This document shows positions 23,614 to 34,674 of a stretch of DNA of 64,000 nucleotides, in pieces (the stretch's first letter is position 1; each line of letters starts with the position of its first letter). Source of the stretch: Macrostomum hystrix (taxonomy: Eukaryota; Platyhelminthes; Macrostomidae). The notes under the pieces were generated by a model. It was given only the letters and a program-made list of their open reading frames with translations. It searched no databases and was not told the origin of the DNA. The DNA lies in the NCBI GenBank assembly GCA_950097015.1, contig CATNEN010000003.1:6474001-6538000 (forward strand), given 5' to 3'. Made by a program: the position numbers and the translations under genes.

Positions 23614-24125
23614 TTACGTTTTAAAAAACGATATTTCTCTAAGACATGATCACTGTCTGACATTTAATTTTCTTTCAATGTTCTAATTTCTGTGACACAT
23701 TTTTACTATGTGAAAGTTGTTAGAACTTTACTATCATGCTAAGAACACCACAATAACATTATTAACGTCATAATTGCAGGAGGGCTGCGGACAATGGCAT
23801 ATCATTTGGTGACACTAGACCTGCAGCCAGCCAGGATGCAAATCTGCCCATGCATTTCGATTACTCCTGAGCACACACACAGATATGATACTCAGGCACA
23901 CACTCACACAGGTGTGTACATCTTTCTTGACTTACTCATTGTCAGGCAGTGTGCACTCTCACTGCGCCTTGGCTGTTGGCCCTCATGGGTGTAAATTGCA
24001 CAACAAGTACATTTGCAGTACATACAACTTTTTTTTAATTTAGTAAAATTTAATCTGCCAGAATTATAATTAGACACAGTACCATAATATTTAAATGTTA
24101 CCACGATTATAACATCAATTGATGA
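23614..24125. other. THOC2 upstream region
   Basis: AT-rich sequence 5' of THOC2 with no obvious TATA box. It holds the truncated SINE at 23776-24005. Confidence 0.4.
23776..24005 (-). mobile_element. tRNA-derived SINE, 5'-truncated, minus orientation
   Basis: Matches the 3' and middle parts of the family: ggagggctgcggacaatggc, tggtgacactagacctgcag, gagcacacacacagatatga, cacacaggtgtgtacatct and gtcaggcagtgtgcactctc. It stops near gtaaattgcacaacaag and lacks the tRNA-like head, so it is 5'-truncated. The ggctgcgg and ccgcagcc-like segments (diverged here) can pair as a hairpin in the family's 3' region. Confidence 0.78.
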
Positions 24126-24401
24126 ATTTATGACATACATGCGCAACACACGGCTGAACCAGCCAACCCAGCCAAACTGGCCGGGTGAAACGAGGGCCAA
24201 GCAAGGTAAGTCGCAAAAAACAATCGACCAAGTGCAAAAAAATCAAAGGGGGGACCAAGGGACAAAAAAGGAAGGCGTGAAGAAAAGGAAAAAGGGGAGA
24301 GAAAAAGAGAGCAAATGAGTCTTAACTAAGTCTTAAATAGAGAAAAAACTAAGTCGCACGGCCGGCTAAGATTTGGGAGGTTGCACATGTATGATTTATG
24401 A
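24126..24401 (+). mobile_element. MITE copy 1 with 8-bp target duplication
   Basis: The 260-bp element (24134-24393) begins catacatgcgcaac and ends gttgcacatgtatg, imperfect 14-bp terminal inverted repeats (13/14 match). It is flanked by the perfect direct repeat atttatga at 24126-24133 and 24394-24401. The inside includes gggtgaaacgagggccaagc and purine-rich runs with no transposase. An 8-bp target duplication fits the hAT superfamily, though other families also make 8-bp duplications. Confidence 0.88.
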
Positions 24402-25984
24402 GGAAATTTTATACTACCCACCTAGAAATATTTTAGGAGTAAAATAGAAAGAAAACTAATTCTAGAACAATGGCAGCTTGTAAGTACACTAAATTACTAA
24501 TAAATATAACATGTAGCCATAGCCAATGAGATTCTGCCCACATGGGATAGGACTGGATTGCTTCAATACACTCTTGATTTATTATGGTTCCTTTCTTAAA
24601 ATACAGTTCATCCTAAAATTCAAAGAAAACATTTTGGACTAAAAAACATGCAGCCCATATAGTTACTTACTGATATTATACTATTTTACCACCCTCTATT
24701 GTAATACTATTAACATAGAAAATATATTTGGTATTTACATTTAGTAATTTGATTAAAAAAACTGGCATGTCTAAATAGTCAACATTAATTATTCAGATAT
24801 GCAAAAAATCTTGAAATCATTTTATCATTTGCTACAACGCTTCTGTTGAGGTATTGATATTGATAAATATTGCATGTTTAAATTAATATTTATTGTATAC
24901 TTTGCTTTGGTAAGCAAGATTAATGAATTACATTATAGTTAAAAATCTATATGAACTATATTATAACTATAATTCATCTACTATAAATAAATCTAGACAC
25001 GTTAAAAAAACAAAAAAGAATAAGAAGTGGCACAACTGTTTGTTAGCATAGAACACGTGTGTCATACAATATATAACAACCCTTCCATTTTGTATTTCTA
25101 TTGTTAAAAGTATTATATTGTGGTCTATTGTCTATAGTTGGTTCCAATATTTATAGTAACCATATTTGATATACTGGTATAGAAAAGTAAACAAGTCAAT
25201 AGCTATTGTTAAACTGTGCAAGTCAAATTTAAACTAATTTATAAATGACAAAACAAATATAAAAATATTCAATCAAGGCTAAAAGACTTACTGTCAATTA
25301 TTTTAAATTGCCTACTAGTATGAAGCATTGTGTTTTAGAAAGATTGTCAATTGATAATAGGTACAGTAGAAAGTTTGTCAACTGCCAAATTGGAACAATA
25401 GAAAGTTTATCAACTGGTCATATCTGTTAAACTTTCATAGCATGCTATTCCACATTGTACATATGGGCCAAGGAAGACTAACTGCATTTTCAAATATTAA
25501 ACTGTTACTGCAGTTGAAACTACTATGTACCACTTGTTGGTGGTCCTACTATTTTTAATCTTGTAATCTTTTTCAACTAGCAAAACTAGTATACAGAATA
25601 ACATGCGGAATTACTACCAGAATAGCATGTGATAAAAGTTCATGTTAAGAACCTGGCCATGTGTTCTAACAGAGAATTAATGACATGTGTTTATACCTAA
25701 TTTACATTTTTCTAGGCACCTATTTTGCATTTTTAAGCATTCTAATCAATATTTGTACAATATTTGTCTGCCCTGCCATACACAACTGTATATGTTGCTT
25801 AGGCCTACTTCATGAGGAAACTTTGTCAACAGTGGTAAAATTGTGTGGAAAGGTCATCAATGGCAGCAAACTCACATGGAAAGTTTTTCAATGGATTTAA
25901 TAAGTATTCGAACAATAATTACATAAGCATAATATCTACAACTATTACTATAGTCTTAACTATAACTATAATTATAACTATGGC
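24402..25984. other. AT-rich non-coding stretch
   Basis: Strongly AT-rich, many stops in all frames, no gene or array recognised. Confidence 0.6.
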
Positions 25985-25987
25985 AGA

Positions 25988-26142
25988 GCTTATTCCCACA
26001 GTCCCGTGCCATTAATTTAAATTTTATCCACACGGAGCCGTGCCACATAATTTTCTGCTTATCCACACAGCAGCTTGTATGAATAGGTCTAAAACTCTTT
26101 ATATAAATATGCCGTGCCATTAATTTCAATTTTATCCACACG
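25988..26142 (-). repeat. inverted dispersed repeat, copy A, with partial extra copy
   Basis: 25988-26090 is the reverse complement of 26846-26947 with few differences: shared parts are gcttattccca, cgtgccattaattt, ttatccacacgg, ataattttctgcttatccac and cagcttgtatgaataggtct. A further partial copy (gccgtgccattaatttcaat then tttatccacacgg) sits at about 26110-26142. No coding capacity; probably a small non-autonomous DNA element. Confidence 0.75.
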
Positions 26143-26556
26143 GTTCTGTTCTTTGAAATGAGGCCCTTTCAGGTTTGAATGTTTTGTTGAACCCTCAAGC
26201 CAATAGATCGACAAAGTTGCCAGTGTGTTACGACAGTGTTCTACATTTCGACCTACACATTCATTAACTGACATTAATGTCATCCTTTTTAATTATTTTA
26301 ATAACAACTTACTAAATCTTTTGTCATCGTTACGTGTTTTCATTTGAATTGTATTGACTTAAAAAGTAAAATGTCTATTAAAGAAAATCATATGAGTCAA
26401 CCAGCAGAATTCTAGTCAGCACCAAACTTGTCATACATATTTATACATCATTGTTATTATTTTACACTATGCATTGATAGTGTACACTATACACTAGGCC
26501 TATACTCTGAAGCAAAAGCCTTATGCTCAGAGAAGAATAGGTAGGGACTTGAAAGT

Positions 26557-26853
26557 AGACCTATCATACATGCGCAACCTCCCAAATCTTAGCCGGCCTT
26601 GCGACTTAGTTTTTGCTCTCATTTGCGACTTAGTTTGTTTCATTGCTTTATTTACTACTTAGTTTGCTCTCATTTGCTCTCTTTTTCTCTCCCCTTTTTC
26701 CTTTTCTTCACGCCTTCCTTTTTTGTCCCTTGGTCCCCCCTTTGATTTTTTGGCGCTTGGTCGATTGGTTTTTGCGACTTACCTTGCTTGGCCCTCGTTT
26801 CACCCGGCCGGTTCAGCCGGGTCGGCCGGGTGTTGCGCATGTATGAGACCTAT
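26557..26853 (-). mobile_element. MITE copy 2 (reverse orientation) with 8-bp target duplication
   Basis: The 281-bp element (26565-26845) has perfect 14-bp terminal inverted repeats: it begins catacatgcgcaac and ends gttgcgcatgtatg. It is flanked by agacctat at 26557-26564 and 26846-26853. The inside is the reverse complement of copy 1, with a roughly 20-bp length difference around the cttagtttg repeats. Its target was the end of the inverted dispersed repeat, whose agacctat it duplicated. Confidence 0.9.
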
Positions 26854-26947
26854 TCATACAAGCTGCCGTGTGGATAAGCAGAAAATTATCTGCATGGATC
26901 CGTGTGGATAAAATTGAAATTATCGGCACGGGACCATGGGAATAAGC
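26846..26947 (+). repeat. inverted dispersed repeat, copy B
   Basis: Reverse-complement partner of 25988-26090. It begins agacctattcatacaagctg, the first eight bases of which are the MITE copy 2 target duplication, and ends gggaataagc. Confidence 0.75.
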
Positions 26948-27855
26948 ATTTCCTATAGGCCTAACTATAGTCTAGCAACAATTTAGCACATGTCAATTAC
27001 ATCTTTACATGGGAAAATGATCATAAGCAAAATGGAAAAACTGTTTAATTGCTCCCATTCACTTTCAAATGACCTTTAATTTTGTTTCAATTCATTCTGT
27101 GGTCTGTGAGTCAAGTGACTAATTATTTAAAAAAATAAATATGTAGTATGTATGTACATCATAATTGTATTTAAAGGTCTAGTGTTGTAAACACAAAAAG
27201 TAAGAAAGCAAGCTTACCTGAATAGTAATTATATTTAAATCAAGCACATTAATTTATTAAGACAAAGCAAACAGAAAAATATAGATCTTTGCAAAATTGC
27301 AGTACAGCATGAATAAATAAAATCATATTACAATTACATAACTTAAGTAAAAAATAATATACTGTACATCACATATTGACAGTCACAAGAGTAAACTGTA
27401 ATTAATATAATATACGATCGCCTAGCTAGACCATTGTAGGGTCTAAGGAAAATATTATATATAGGATTAGGACACCTACTAATTTTCCCCCCATTTAGAA
27501 CAAGCGACAATCCACACGAAAAATTTAACACTTTACATTTTGAAAACGATTGCTCAAAATTTAAACAAAAACAATTTCTGACAACAGTGGCGCACATTAC
27601 TTGCTTAAATTAATTGTGCCCGTGACAAAATTCTACTATTAAAAATAATTTTTTTCTTTAACTTTGTGAAACAAATAAATCACTGCCTGCAACTGTGAAA
27701 GTTAGCTTGTGTGAATCTAGGACCACACTTGATTCCTTGATATTAGATATGAGAGAACCTAGTCTTTCATAACTACCATTACGCATCCAAGAATTTATAA
27801 ACGTTAGCTTTAGCTGAGTTATATTCAAGTTAGTGCATTCTTTTTGCTAGAAGCC
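26948..27855. other. AT-rich non-coding stretch
   Basis: No gene or repeat is recognised. The minus-strand frame at 27343-27597 shows no family resemblance. Confidence 0.5.
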
Positions 27856-27859
27856 TCTT

Positions 27860-28620
27860 GTCACGGTATTACTCTACAGATCAGGTTATTTAATTTTGTT
27901 TGTGTTATATACTTTCTTATGAAAGCTTGTCGCAGCATCTCCTGCAGTATTAATAGGAGCGCTTGATGTTCTGGCATGTCGCCGACGACGCAGCAGTTCA
28001 CTTGGACAGACCGTGTAGTCCGGCGCGGCGATATAGCTGGGCCGAGACTTTTGTGATTCGGTGATCGTCGCTGATCTTTAGAGACGATGCACAGAAAAAT
28101 GCCAGCTTGCATCGATCTCGTTGAATTCGAACAATTCTATCATGTGTCTAGCTGTAAAGTAGGCTGACGGTCTCGACCTCCAGCTGAAATTATACTACGG
28201 CTATCATATGCAGCGATGTCCTCAAACTATACACGTAGGACTGCATGCAAAAAGGCGACGCCGCAGATCTTCGCGGACGGGCCGCAGAAAATCAATGTGC
28301 TGACAGCCTGAAAGCTCGTTTTCCCTGTCCATAGTCAGCCGTCCATAGTCAGTAACGCGGCAGAAAAATTGCGGCCTCGATTTCTCCTCCGGAGCTGCTC
28401 CACCGCTGCACCAACGGCTCCCCGAAGGACACAGCTGCTTCGCGACCTCGCCTGACTTGCTTAACAACTGCAGAAGCGACGGTTGCCGCGGCGGCCCTGG
28501 AGCGCGGCCCTCATCATCCTTCAGGGTCGCGGCCAAGCATGACCAATATTGGCTGCTTTTCTTATCTCTAGCGCTCTTTGGGCGGCTCAAGTCACCGACG
28601 AAATGCCAAGATATCAAGGC
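27860..28620 (-). other. GC-rich island with two unassigned open frames
   Basis: A GC-rich patch in AT-rich surroundings. It carries minus-strand frames at 27861-28112 (83 codons) and 28222-28617 (131 codons, with SRPKSARDKKSSQYWSCLAA). Neither matches a family I know and no splice chain joins them convincingly. The adjacent dispersed repeat at 28784-28975 suggests it may belong to a transposable element. It could also be a fragment of a real gene. Confidence 0.3.
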
Positions 28621-28783
28621 TTAGAATTGATAGATATCAGGGCTTAGAATTGATCGATTTCAAGACTCGGAATTGATTGATATTTAAGGCTCAGAAATAT
28701 TAGATATCACGGCTCAGATATCAGGGCTCAGAATTGATAGATATCAAAGGCTCAGAATGAATAGCTAGATATAATAGATATTG

Positions 28784-28975
28784 AACGGTTCTGGCCGAAG
28801 GTCTGTTTTTCATACCCAAATATGCACGGATTTTGCACTGCGCCTCAGTGCAGCCTTGCCAGGCCTTCAAACTTTATCAGCACGTCACCCGAATGAGCCT
28901 GCATTATCTGCCCGACTTCGGTGGTCACCGACTTTATCTAGGCGGAGCTAGCTGGACCAGTGGACCTTCAACAAG
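28784..28975 (+). repeat. dispersed repeat, truncated copy of 4795-5220
   Basis: Shares ggttctggccgaaggtc, cactgcgcctcagtgcagcc, aggccttcaaa, cacccgaatg and cttcggtggtcaccgac with 4795-5000 in the same order. It lacks the right half of that element. Upstream (28620-28780) a short degenerate repeat of gatatcagggctcagaattg occurs. Confidence 0.7.
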
Positions 28976-29937
28976 TAATAGTTGAGTTTAAGGCCAATAT
29001 CGACCGGCTTCATCAGCGAAAGTAGAAAAATTTGCTTTAAGGACTCCATTGCCAGTTAAAAGATTGACACAAGACAGTATTTAATTTGTCCGTTTCATAA
29101 TTCTTGCGATTGTCGATTTCTCAGATTTCAGCGCAGTCAGACTGAAGAGTATATGTAAAATCTAGTTTCTTTACCTAGCAAATATTGATTATTTCGTTTT
29201 GCTAGTTACTAAACTGCACATCAAAGAGGGTTTCTATTTTTTTCGCAGAAGTACTCGATGCTCATTTTTGTATCGCATGTGTTGTGACAGTTCAGATCGC
29301 CTAATTTACAATGGAAAAGATAAAAATTTCATTAAAAAAACTGGGATCAACCCTTATGGAACGGACGAAATCATTCACAAGTAATTGAGTACTTAAAACG
29401 TACAAAGCTGTGAAGAAGTACGTACCAAGAAGCAACAATACACATTTTAACTCAAGAGACGCAATACCATTCAATGCTATTGATTACATTCTCAACCGTT
29501 TTACTGCGGTTGGATTATACAAAATGATGCCGATGGATTTAATTTAGAGCATTATTTGTTTATCACTTATAACATTTTCTGTACATATAGGCCCTATTGC
29601 TACTAAAAGCGTACTTTTTAATAATTTTTGCGGATCATATGAATAGCTTCAAATATGCAATAATAGCGCTGCGCTAATGCTGTTAAAATCACTACCCCAT
29701 GCGCTGCGATAGGCCTACCAATATATATGCAGCATCGCACTTACGCACTATATACTTCTCTGCAACATCATAGCGCAGGCAGTTGTTATCTATCGTTAGA
29801 AACTAATGCTAACAATAGGCACGTGACTACTAATTAATGATCAGACTAGATTATTCCTTTCTACAAGTCATTAATATTTTATTTTTAATAAGGCCCTAAT
29901 AATAAATTCAAGACTGGTAGCACAATTTAATTGTGGT
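28976..29937. other. non-coding stretch 3' of histone H2B
   Basis: AT-rich, no gene recognised. The 61-codon plus frame at 29199-29384 has no family resemblance. Confidence 0.5.
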
Positions 29938-29953
29938 GGCCCTGAAAAGGGCC
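29938..29953 (-). terminator. histone H2B mRNA 3' stem-loop
   Basis: On the minus strand ggcccttttcagggcc forms a 6-bp stem with a tttt/c-type 4-nt loop and is followed by accac. This matches the metazoan replication-dependent histone 3'-processing signal and is identical to the one after H2A. It lies about 75 bp past the H2B stop codon. Confidence 0.93.
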
Positions 29954-30026
29954 GTTTTAGCGTTCAGCGTAGCTATCAGCTACGGCATAATGAAGGGTAC
30001 TGTGCGCAATCTAACATGCAGCCTGT

Positions 30027-30392
30027 TTACTTGGCGCTAGTGTACTTGGTGACGGCCTTGGTGCCCTCGCTGACGGCGTGCTTGGCCAATTCACCAGGCA
30101 GCAACAGACGCACAGCAGTCTGGATCTCCCGGCTGCTGATTGTGCTGCGCTTGTTGTAGTGAGCTAGACGGCTGGCCTCGCCAGCAATACGCTCGAAGAC
30201 GTCATTGACGAAGCTGTTCATGATCATCATGGCCTTGCTGGAGATGCCAGTGTCCGGGTGCACCTGACGTAGCACCTTGTAGATGTAGATGGCGTAGGAC
30301 TCCTTCCTCCTGCGCTTCCTCTTCTTGTCCGACTTCGGAGCCTTGGCCTTGCTGGCTTTCTTGGCGGCCTTACCACTGACCTTCGGCGGCAT
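30027..30392 (-). CDS. H2B: histone H2B
   Basis: Core nucleosome histone; pairs with H2A and packs nuclear DNA. The 121-residue intronless frame has a basic N-terminal tail ([20 protein letters not shown], then [20 protein letters not shown]) and the histone fold: [55 protein letters not shown] and [20 protein letters not shown], ending KYTSAK. The C-terminal Lys that is monoubiquitinated in the family (AVTKYTSAK context) is present. It is divergent to H2A across 825 bp, with a TATA-like tatatatataa at 30474-30484 and a 3' stem-loop, so it should be an S-phase, non-polyadenylated transcript. Confidence 0.98.
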   Translation of the reverse strand: MPPKVSGKAAKKASKAKAPKSDKKRKRRRKESYAIYIYKVLRQVHPDTGISSKAMMIMNSFVNDVFERIAGEASRLAHYNKRSTISSREIQTAVRLLLPGELAKHAVSEGTKAVTKYTSAK

Positions 30393-31217
30393 GTTAATTC
30401 TTAGCTGGCGAATTAGCTGACGAACTCAGAATTTAGAAGAATTTATTTGTCTTTCAGTAGACCAAATAACTGGTATATATATAACAGCGAACAGATTTAC
30501 ACAACTCGAAATTTCTCGTCGATCGATAATTTTACGCTGGCCAATTACAGAACAGCATCAAATTTCATCTTTTCAGATCTCGCACAGGTTACGTTACTTG
30601 TTAGTAGGGCACGGTGCATATATTTTATCATGTTTTGTATGATGTATTACTATTGTATGTTTTATTCCTAATAGAGAGATCAAGAAAGAGATGGATTGTT
30701 TAGAGTACCCCTGAGTTAGGCTACTATGCTGCTGCTATGTAACTATTAACATGATGAATAAATTTTGAATCCATACCTCTAAAGATCCGATAGATCAGTC
30801 AGCTAATCGAAGTTGGAATTATTAAAGTACAAAACCTTTACTGGTGGTGTCAGTAGACATTAAAATAGACTTTCAAGACACCAAATCCTGCAAGTTTTTA
30901 GTGCGTTTTGGGTTCTTAATTTATATCGTAAGTGAATGCCATTTAGCACGAATGTCATTGGCAAAAAGAAGTTCCAAAATGCTCTAGACACGTATTCGGT
31001 TATGTCTACTAACAGTACAGTGTAACGCATATTTGCAAGAAAAACTCCCTCCTCGAAAAAGTCCGAATAAAAACTCTATCCTCCAATAGAAACGCGTGAG
31101 CGAATCACCGTTGTTAGGGTAATTTAGCATCTCGACTTTTATATAGTTTCGCTTGATGTTCAAATTTAGTTATTCAAAATCGCTGATCAAAAAATCAATT
31201 ATCTCGAGTCTGAAATC
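30393..31217. promoter_or_regulatory. shared divergent H2B-H2A promoter region
   Basis: Toward H2B, tatatatataa lies at 30474-30484, about 80 bp before the ATG. Toward H2A, tatata lies at 31140-31145 and a CCAAT at 31083-31087. A divergent pair with paired TATA boxes is the usual arrangement for animal H2A/H2B. The middle (30600-31000) shows nothing else recognisable. Confidence 0.75.
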
Positions 31218-31589
31218 ATGTCTGGACGTGGCAAAGGCGGTAAGACGAAGGCCAAGGCTAGGACCAAGTCCTCTCGCGCGGGCCTGCAGTTCCCAGTTGG
31301 ACGCATTCATCGACTGCTACGCAAGGGCAACTACGCCGAGCGAGTTGGCGCCGGCTCACCAGTCTACCTGGCCGCCGTGCTGGAGTATCTGGCCGCTGAG
31401 GTTCTGGAATTGGCCGGTAATGCCGCCCGAGACAACAAGAAGACTCGCATTATTCCGCGCCACCTGCAGCTGGCTATTCGCAATGATGAGGAGCTGAATA
31501 AGCTGCTCAGCGGTGTCACCGTGGCCCAAGGCGGCGTCCTGCCCAACATCCAGGCTGTCCTTCTGCCCAAGAAATCAGCTAAGGCTTAA
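31218..31589 (+). CDS. H2A: histone H2A
   Basis: Core nucleosome histone, 123 residues, intronless. It starts [20 protein letters not shown] and contains [80 protein letters not shown] and [15 protein letters not shown]. The acidic-patch residues (E-x-L-E-L-A and NDEEL) are present. The C-terminus is KSAKA, with no SQ-E/D-hydrophobic motif, so it is canonical H2A rather than H2A.X. Forms a divergent pair with H2B. Confidence 0.98.
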   Translation: MSGRGKGGKTKAKARTKSSRAGLQFPVGRIHRLLRKGNYAERVGAGSPVYLAAVLEYLAAEVLELAGNAARDNKKTRIIPRHLQLAIRNDEELNKLLSGVTVAQGGVLPNIQAVLLPKKSAKA

Positions 31590-31642
31590 GCAGCGCGCCC
31601 CTGCCCTAAGCCTGACCGAAATGCAAAATCGAACGCTAAAAC

Positions 31643-31658
31643 GGCCCTTTTCAGGGCC
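31643..31658 (+). terminator. histone H2A mRNA 3' stem-loop
   Basis: ggcccttttcagggcc followed by accac, 54 bp after the stop codon, identical in stem, loop and near flanks (acgctaaaac...) to the one after H2B. It is the processing signal of replication-dependent histone mRNAs. Confidence 0.95.
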
Positions 31659-31659
31659 A

Positions 31660-32764
31660 CCACATTCAAATTTTGCTTTTATATCATCTTGCTTTCGACT
31701 AGCACAAATCTAACTGATTGATTGGCCAATTAGTTTTATAACACCGTATCTGAAAATCGATATACAATGATTTCTTGCCGAAATTTCAAGTTTATAAGAA
31801 CAGAAATTGTATTCTCTTGCTTCCTATTTGAGAGCTATCAAATAGGCCAATATCCAGTGGTTTAGGTGGCGCCACATGCATGGGAATGGCAAACGAGGCC
31901 TTCGGAAACATACTCTACTGGATTCACTATTATTACAGTTGATGGCAGGTAAACGAACACAGTAGACTATAAATGCACCTTCAGCAGCAGAGAACTCGTG
32001 TCCTCCAGCAACATTAAACCAGAGTATTTCCCCAGCGGGCAAACAATCTTTGCAAAGCAGACAATGTCCCCTTTAGCAGCGAACTAATGTTCTTTTTTGA
32101 TGACAATAATGTCCCTTAATGTCAACGAATGACCACCCCAATAATAACTAGCAATATCCTAGCAGCCGGCTTCTCAAGAAAGTGCACATTGCAGCTTTTA
32201 ATACACCTTATCCAGCTTCAGAATGCCATTTTTGCTAAAAAAATTGATGCATTGTTTACATTGCCAGGTTGATAAGAAAAAATTTGCTAATTAATTGAAC
32301 ATTCAAATTGAAACTCTTTAGCAGAGAACAATGCCCCACTTTAGCATGCAGTGAACTAATGCCCCCTTTTGCAAAGAACAATGTCGCCCAGCAGGCAACC
32401 AATATCCTTCAGCAGGTAATTACGTATTATCCCGCCTTAGCATTAGGCTAAGACTGGACATTCGTTACAATCAACTTATAAACCGCACTCGCCGTCATGT
32501 TTTTACCTTTCTACTCAGTAAGTAGCAAGTTAAGTAAAATGCACCCGTAAATATATCTATATATATGAAAACCAGTTTCAAGTATGGTGCTACGTTGATT
32601 ATAATCGCGAACCAATGGCAAATTAATTCGGAAAGGGAAGAAGAGTTTTTCAGTTTTTATGCTTTAATAAAAAAGACTATAAATATAAGAAAATATGATG
32701 AAAGAATTTCGAAACAGACTTTCTGCTAAAATCTCGGTGCAAGAAAAGTTTGCTCAAATAAAAA
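31660..32764. other. intergenic stretch with degenerate repeat, upstream of the EF-hand/DLC gene
   Basis: Between about 32040 and 32420 a loose repeat recurs with elements such as aatgtcccctttagcagcga and gaactaatg. A TATA-like tataaata lies near 32680, about 85 bp before the next ATG. No other gene is seen. Confidence 0.45.
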
Positions 32765-33539
32765 ATGGAGGCTTTCAAGGAGGCTTGGCTAGCGATCGAT
32801 CGTCAGGGTCGCGGCTACATCACCGTCGACGATCTCAACGTCTACATGCGCAAGCAGAACTATGACGAGTCGTTCGTGAGGAAGTGGCAGAAATTGTTCG
32901 ACTCGGAAAACACCGGAGTCATCCAGTTGGAGGTCTTCTGCGACGTTCTCGGCCTCAATCTGCGAGAGATTCAAGAGCAGGCCAGATCGAATGCTGCGGC
33001 TGTCGGACTGACGGACGATGTCATCTTCATCAGCGGCGACATGAGCGTCGAGTGGCAGGTCAAGGTTGTCGAAGTCGTTAAGGAGGCCATGCGAGAGACC
33101 GCCAAGATGAGTGTGAGCTATTTGGCCTCTGAGCACAGTTTGAGCACTCTGACCGTATTGAGTGACAATCTTACTGGATTCAACGTTTCCTAGATCTCTC
33201 CCTCTCCCTCTCTATACCTGTCACTCTACGTCCAATTGTTTATCTTAATCCTTCTTCACTTCCATCCAATGTATTTCAATACACCTCTTAAAATGAATGA
33301 TCGACCATCCTCTCTCTCGACTAAAGTTGCCACAGACATGTAAACTGAATGTTTTATCACTACCGCAGGACGTACCAAAGCGAGCCAAGCTGACCCTCGA
33401 CCGCCTCTACGGCCAACTGTGGCACGTGGTGATCGCCCAGGGCCAATTCTGGAGCTACTATGGGCACGAGCCAGCCTATTCGTTTGTGTTCCAGATTGGC
33501 AAACAGGTGTTCATTGTGTTCAAAACGCCACAGCAATGA
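32765..33539 (+). CDS. EF-hand/dynein-light-chain protein (tegument-allergen-like), two exons
   Basis: Exons 32765-33112 and 33369-33539, phase-0 junction (AGT|GTGAGC ... CCGCAG|GAC), 172 residues. Residues 1-80 hold two degenerate EF-hands: loop one DRQGRGYITVDD (residues 12-23) and loop two DSENTGVIQLEV (46-57). Several calcium ligands are replaced, so binding may be weak. Residues about 86-170 form a dynein-light-chain (DLC8-like) domain: DMSVEWQVKVVEVVKEAMRE, then LYGQLWHVVIAQGQFWSYYG and FVFQIGKQVFIVFKT. This pairing is the architecture of the flatworm tegumental calcium-binding (TAL) proteins, thought to act in tegument membrane/cytoskeleton traffic. A polyadenylation signal AATAAA lies at 33577-33582. 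An alternative donor two bases upstream breaks the frame. Confidence 0.88.
33113..33368 (+). other. intron of the EF-hand/DLC gene
   Basis: 256 bp, GTGAGC...CCGCAG. Unlike most introns in this window it has no array, only a short tctccctctccctctc run. Confidence 0.8.
33369..33539 (+). CDS. EF-hand/DLC gene, exon 2
   Basis: 56 codons and a stop, beginning DVPKRAKLTLDRLYGQLWHV after acceptor TACCGCAG. It supplies the beta-strand half of the dynein-light-chain domain. Confidence 0.88.
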   Translation, partial: DVPKRAKLTLDRLYGQLWHVVIAQGQFWSYYGHEPAYSFVFQIGKQVFIVFKTPQQ

Positions 33540-33582
33540 AGCTCCAAAACTGTCTTCTAGAAGCAAGAAACTAAACAATAAA

Positions 33583-34670
33583 TTAATCAACAATTTGACT
33601 ACAGCAGTAATTAGACACATTTTTAGTCTAGGATTCTAAAAAAGAATTTTTTTATTTCTACGTATTTAATATTATGTATTCATTTATTTATCGAATGGCG
33701 TTTCTATGGTAACCGGTAAATTTTTAGTAGAATTAATCAATGCTAATATATTTAGAAATTAGAATATGCAAACTGCTATTCAAATTGATTAGATTTACGT
33801 ATTGAAACAAAAAAGTTGTGATGAAAGTACACTATATTTGATATAAAGTCATATTTTCAGTTTTCGAAAAAATAAATAGCTCACGTTTTTTAATTAGCTA
33901 ATTTTTTTGTTTTAATTATACGTTTTTAAGTGTTTTACATTTTGTTCTAGTTTTTTCATTTCTTAGAAACTTATTTTCTTAGAATCGTAGTATTGTAGAG
34001 TTTTATTATCTTAAAAGTAAGTTTTTTCATAAAATTTCCTTTTCCTATTCCTACAGCCAAGTTCCTAAATAAGTCGTTCGTCAGCTAAGCTTCTAAATTA
34101 GGCATTTAAGAAGTGAGGCTTCACAGCGCCGTACGCAACTCCCATCTTGAGCACTGCTCAGCACTACTCAAATATTAGCTCACCGCGCGGTACGTCAAAA
34201 TGGGTCTGCTGTGCTCATATTTGAGCACATGTATAAATTCGCCATAGCTCGTATGTAGAGCATAGCTGCAACAGCAAACACGTCATGTTAAAAATGCAGC
34301 TTTATTATAGCTGACAAACGAAAATTACTATAAGATATTATTTTTCATTAAACTCGTTAGCAAACACTGCGAATTTGAGGTGTTGTCAAAATTTTCAAAC
34401 TGTACAAATACTTGCTCATCTTTTGACGACACTTTTCTATAAAAAGAAGAAAAAATGCTCTTCGACAATTTCGAGCACATCTTGTAGGCGTTCATGGATG
34501 GACACGTTGATAGTTCAAAGCAAAACGAAAACTGGACAAGCGCCTATAGAATCATGAATAGCCTTATATTATCGATCTGTTCGTCTCCCAGCCTTCGCAT
34601 TGCAGTAATTAGCATGCGAGACTTCCAGTGTTAACTCACACTAACTCTCTCCTCTGTCCCTCACTCTTCT
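33583..34670. other. AT-rich intergenic DNA
   Basis: No gene is recognised. A few short self-similar motifs (gagcac, ctcaaatattag) occur at about 34140-34240. Confidence 0.5.
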
Positions 34671-34674
34671 CTCG

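Noticed and set aside
24126-26853. Single 2.7-kb transposon with 270-bp terminal inverted repeats
   Set aside because: Each arm has its own short inverted ends and its own distinct 8-bp target duplication, so two separate insertions explain it better.
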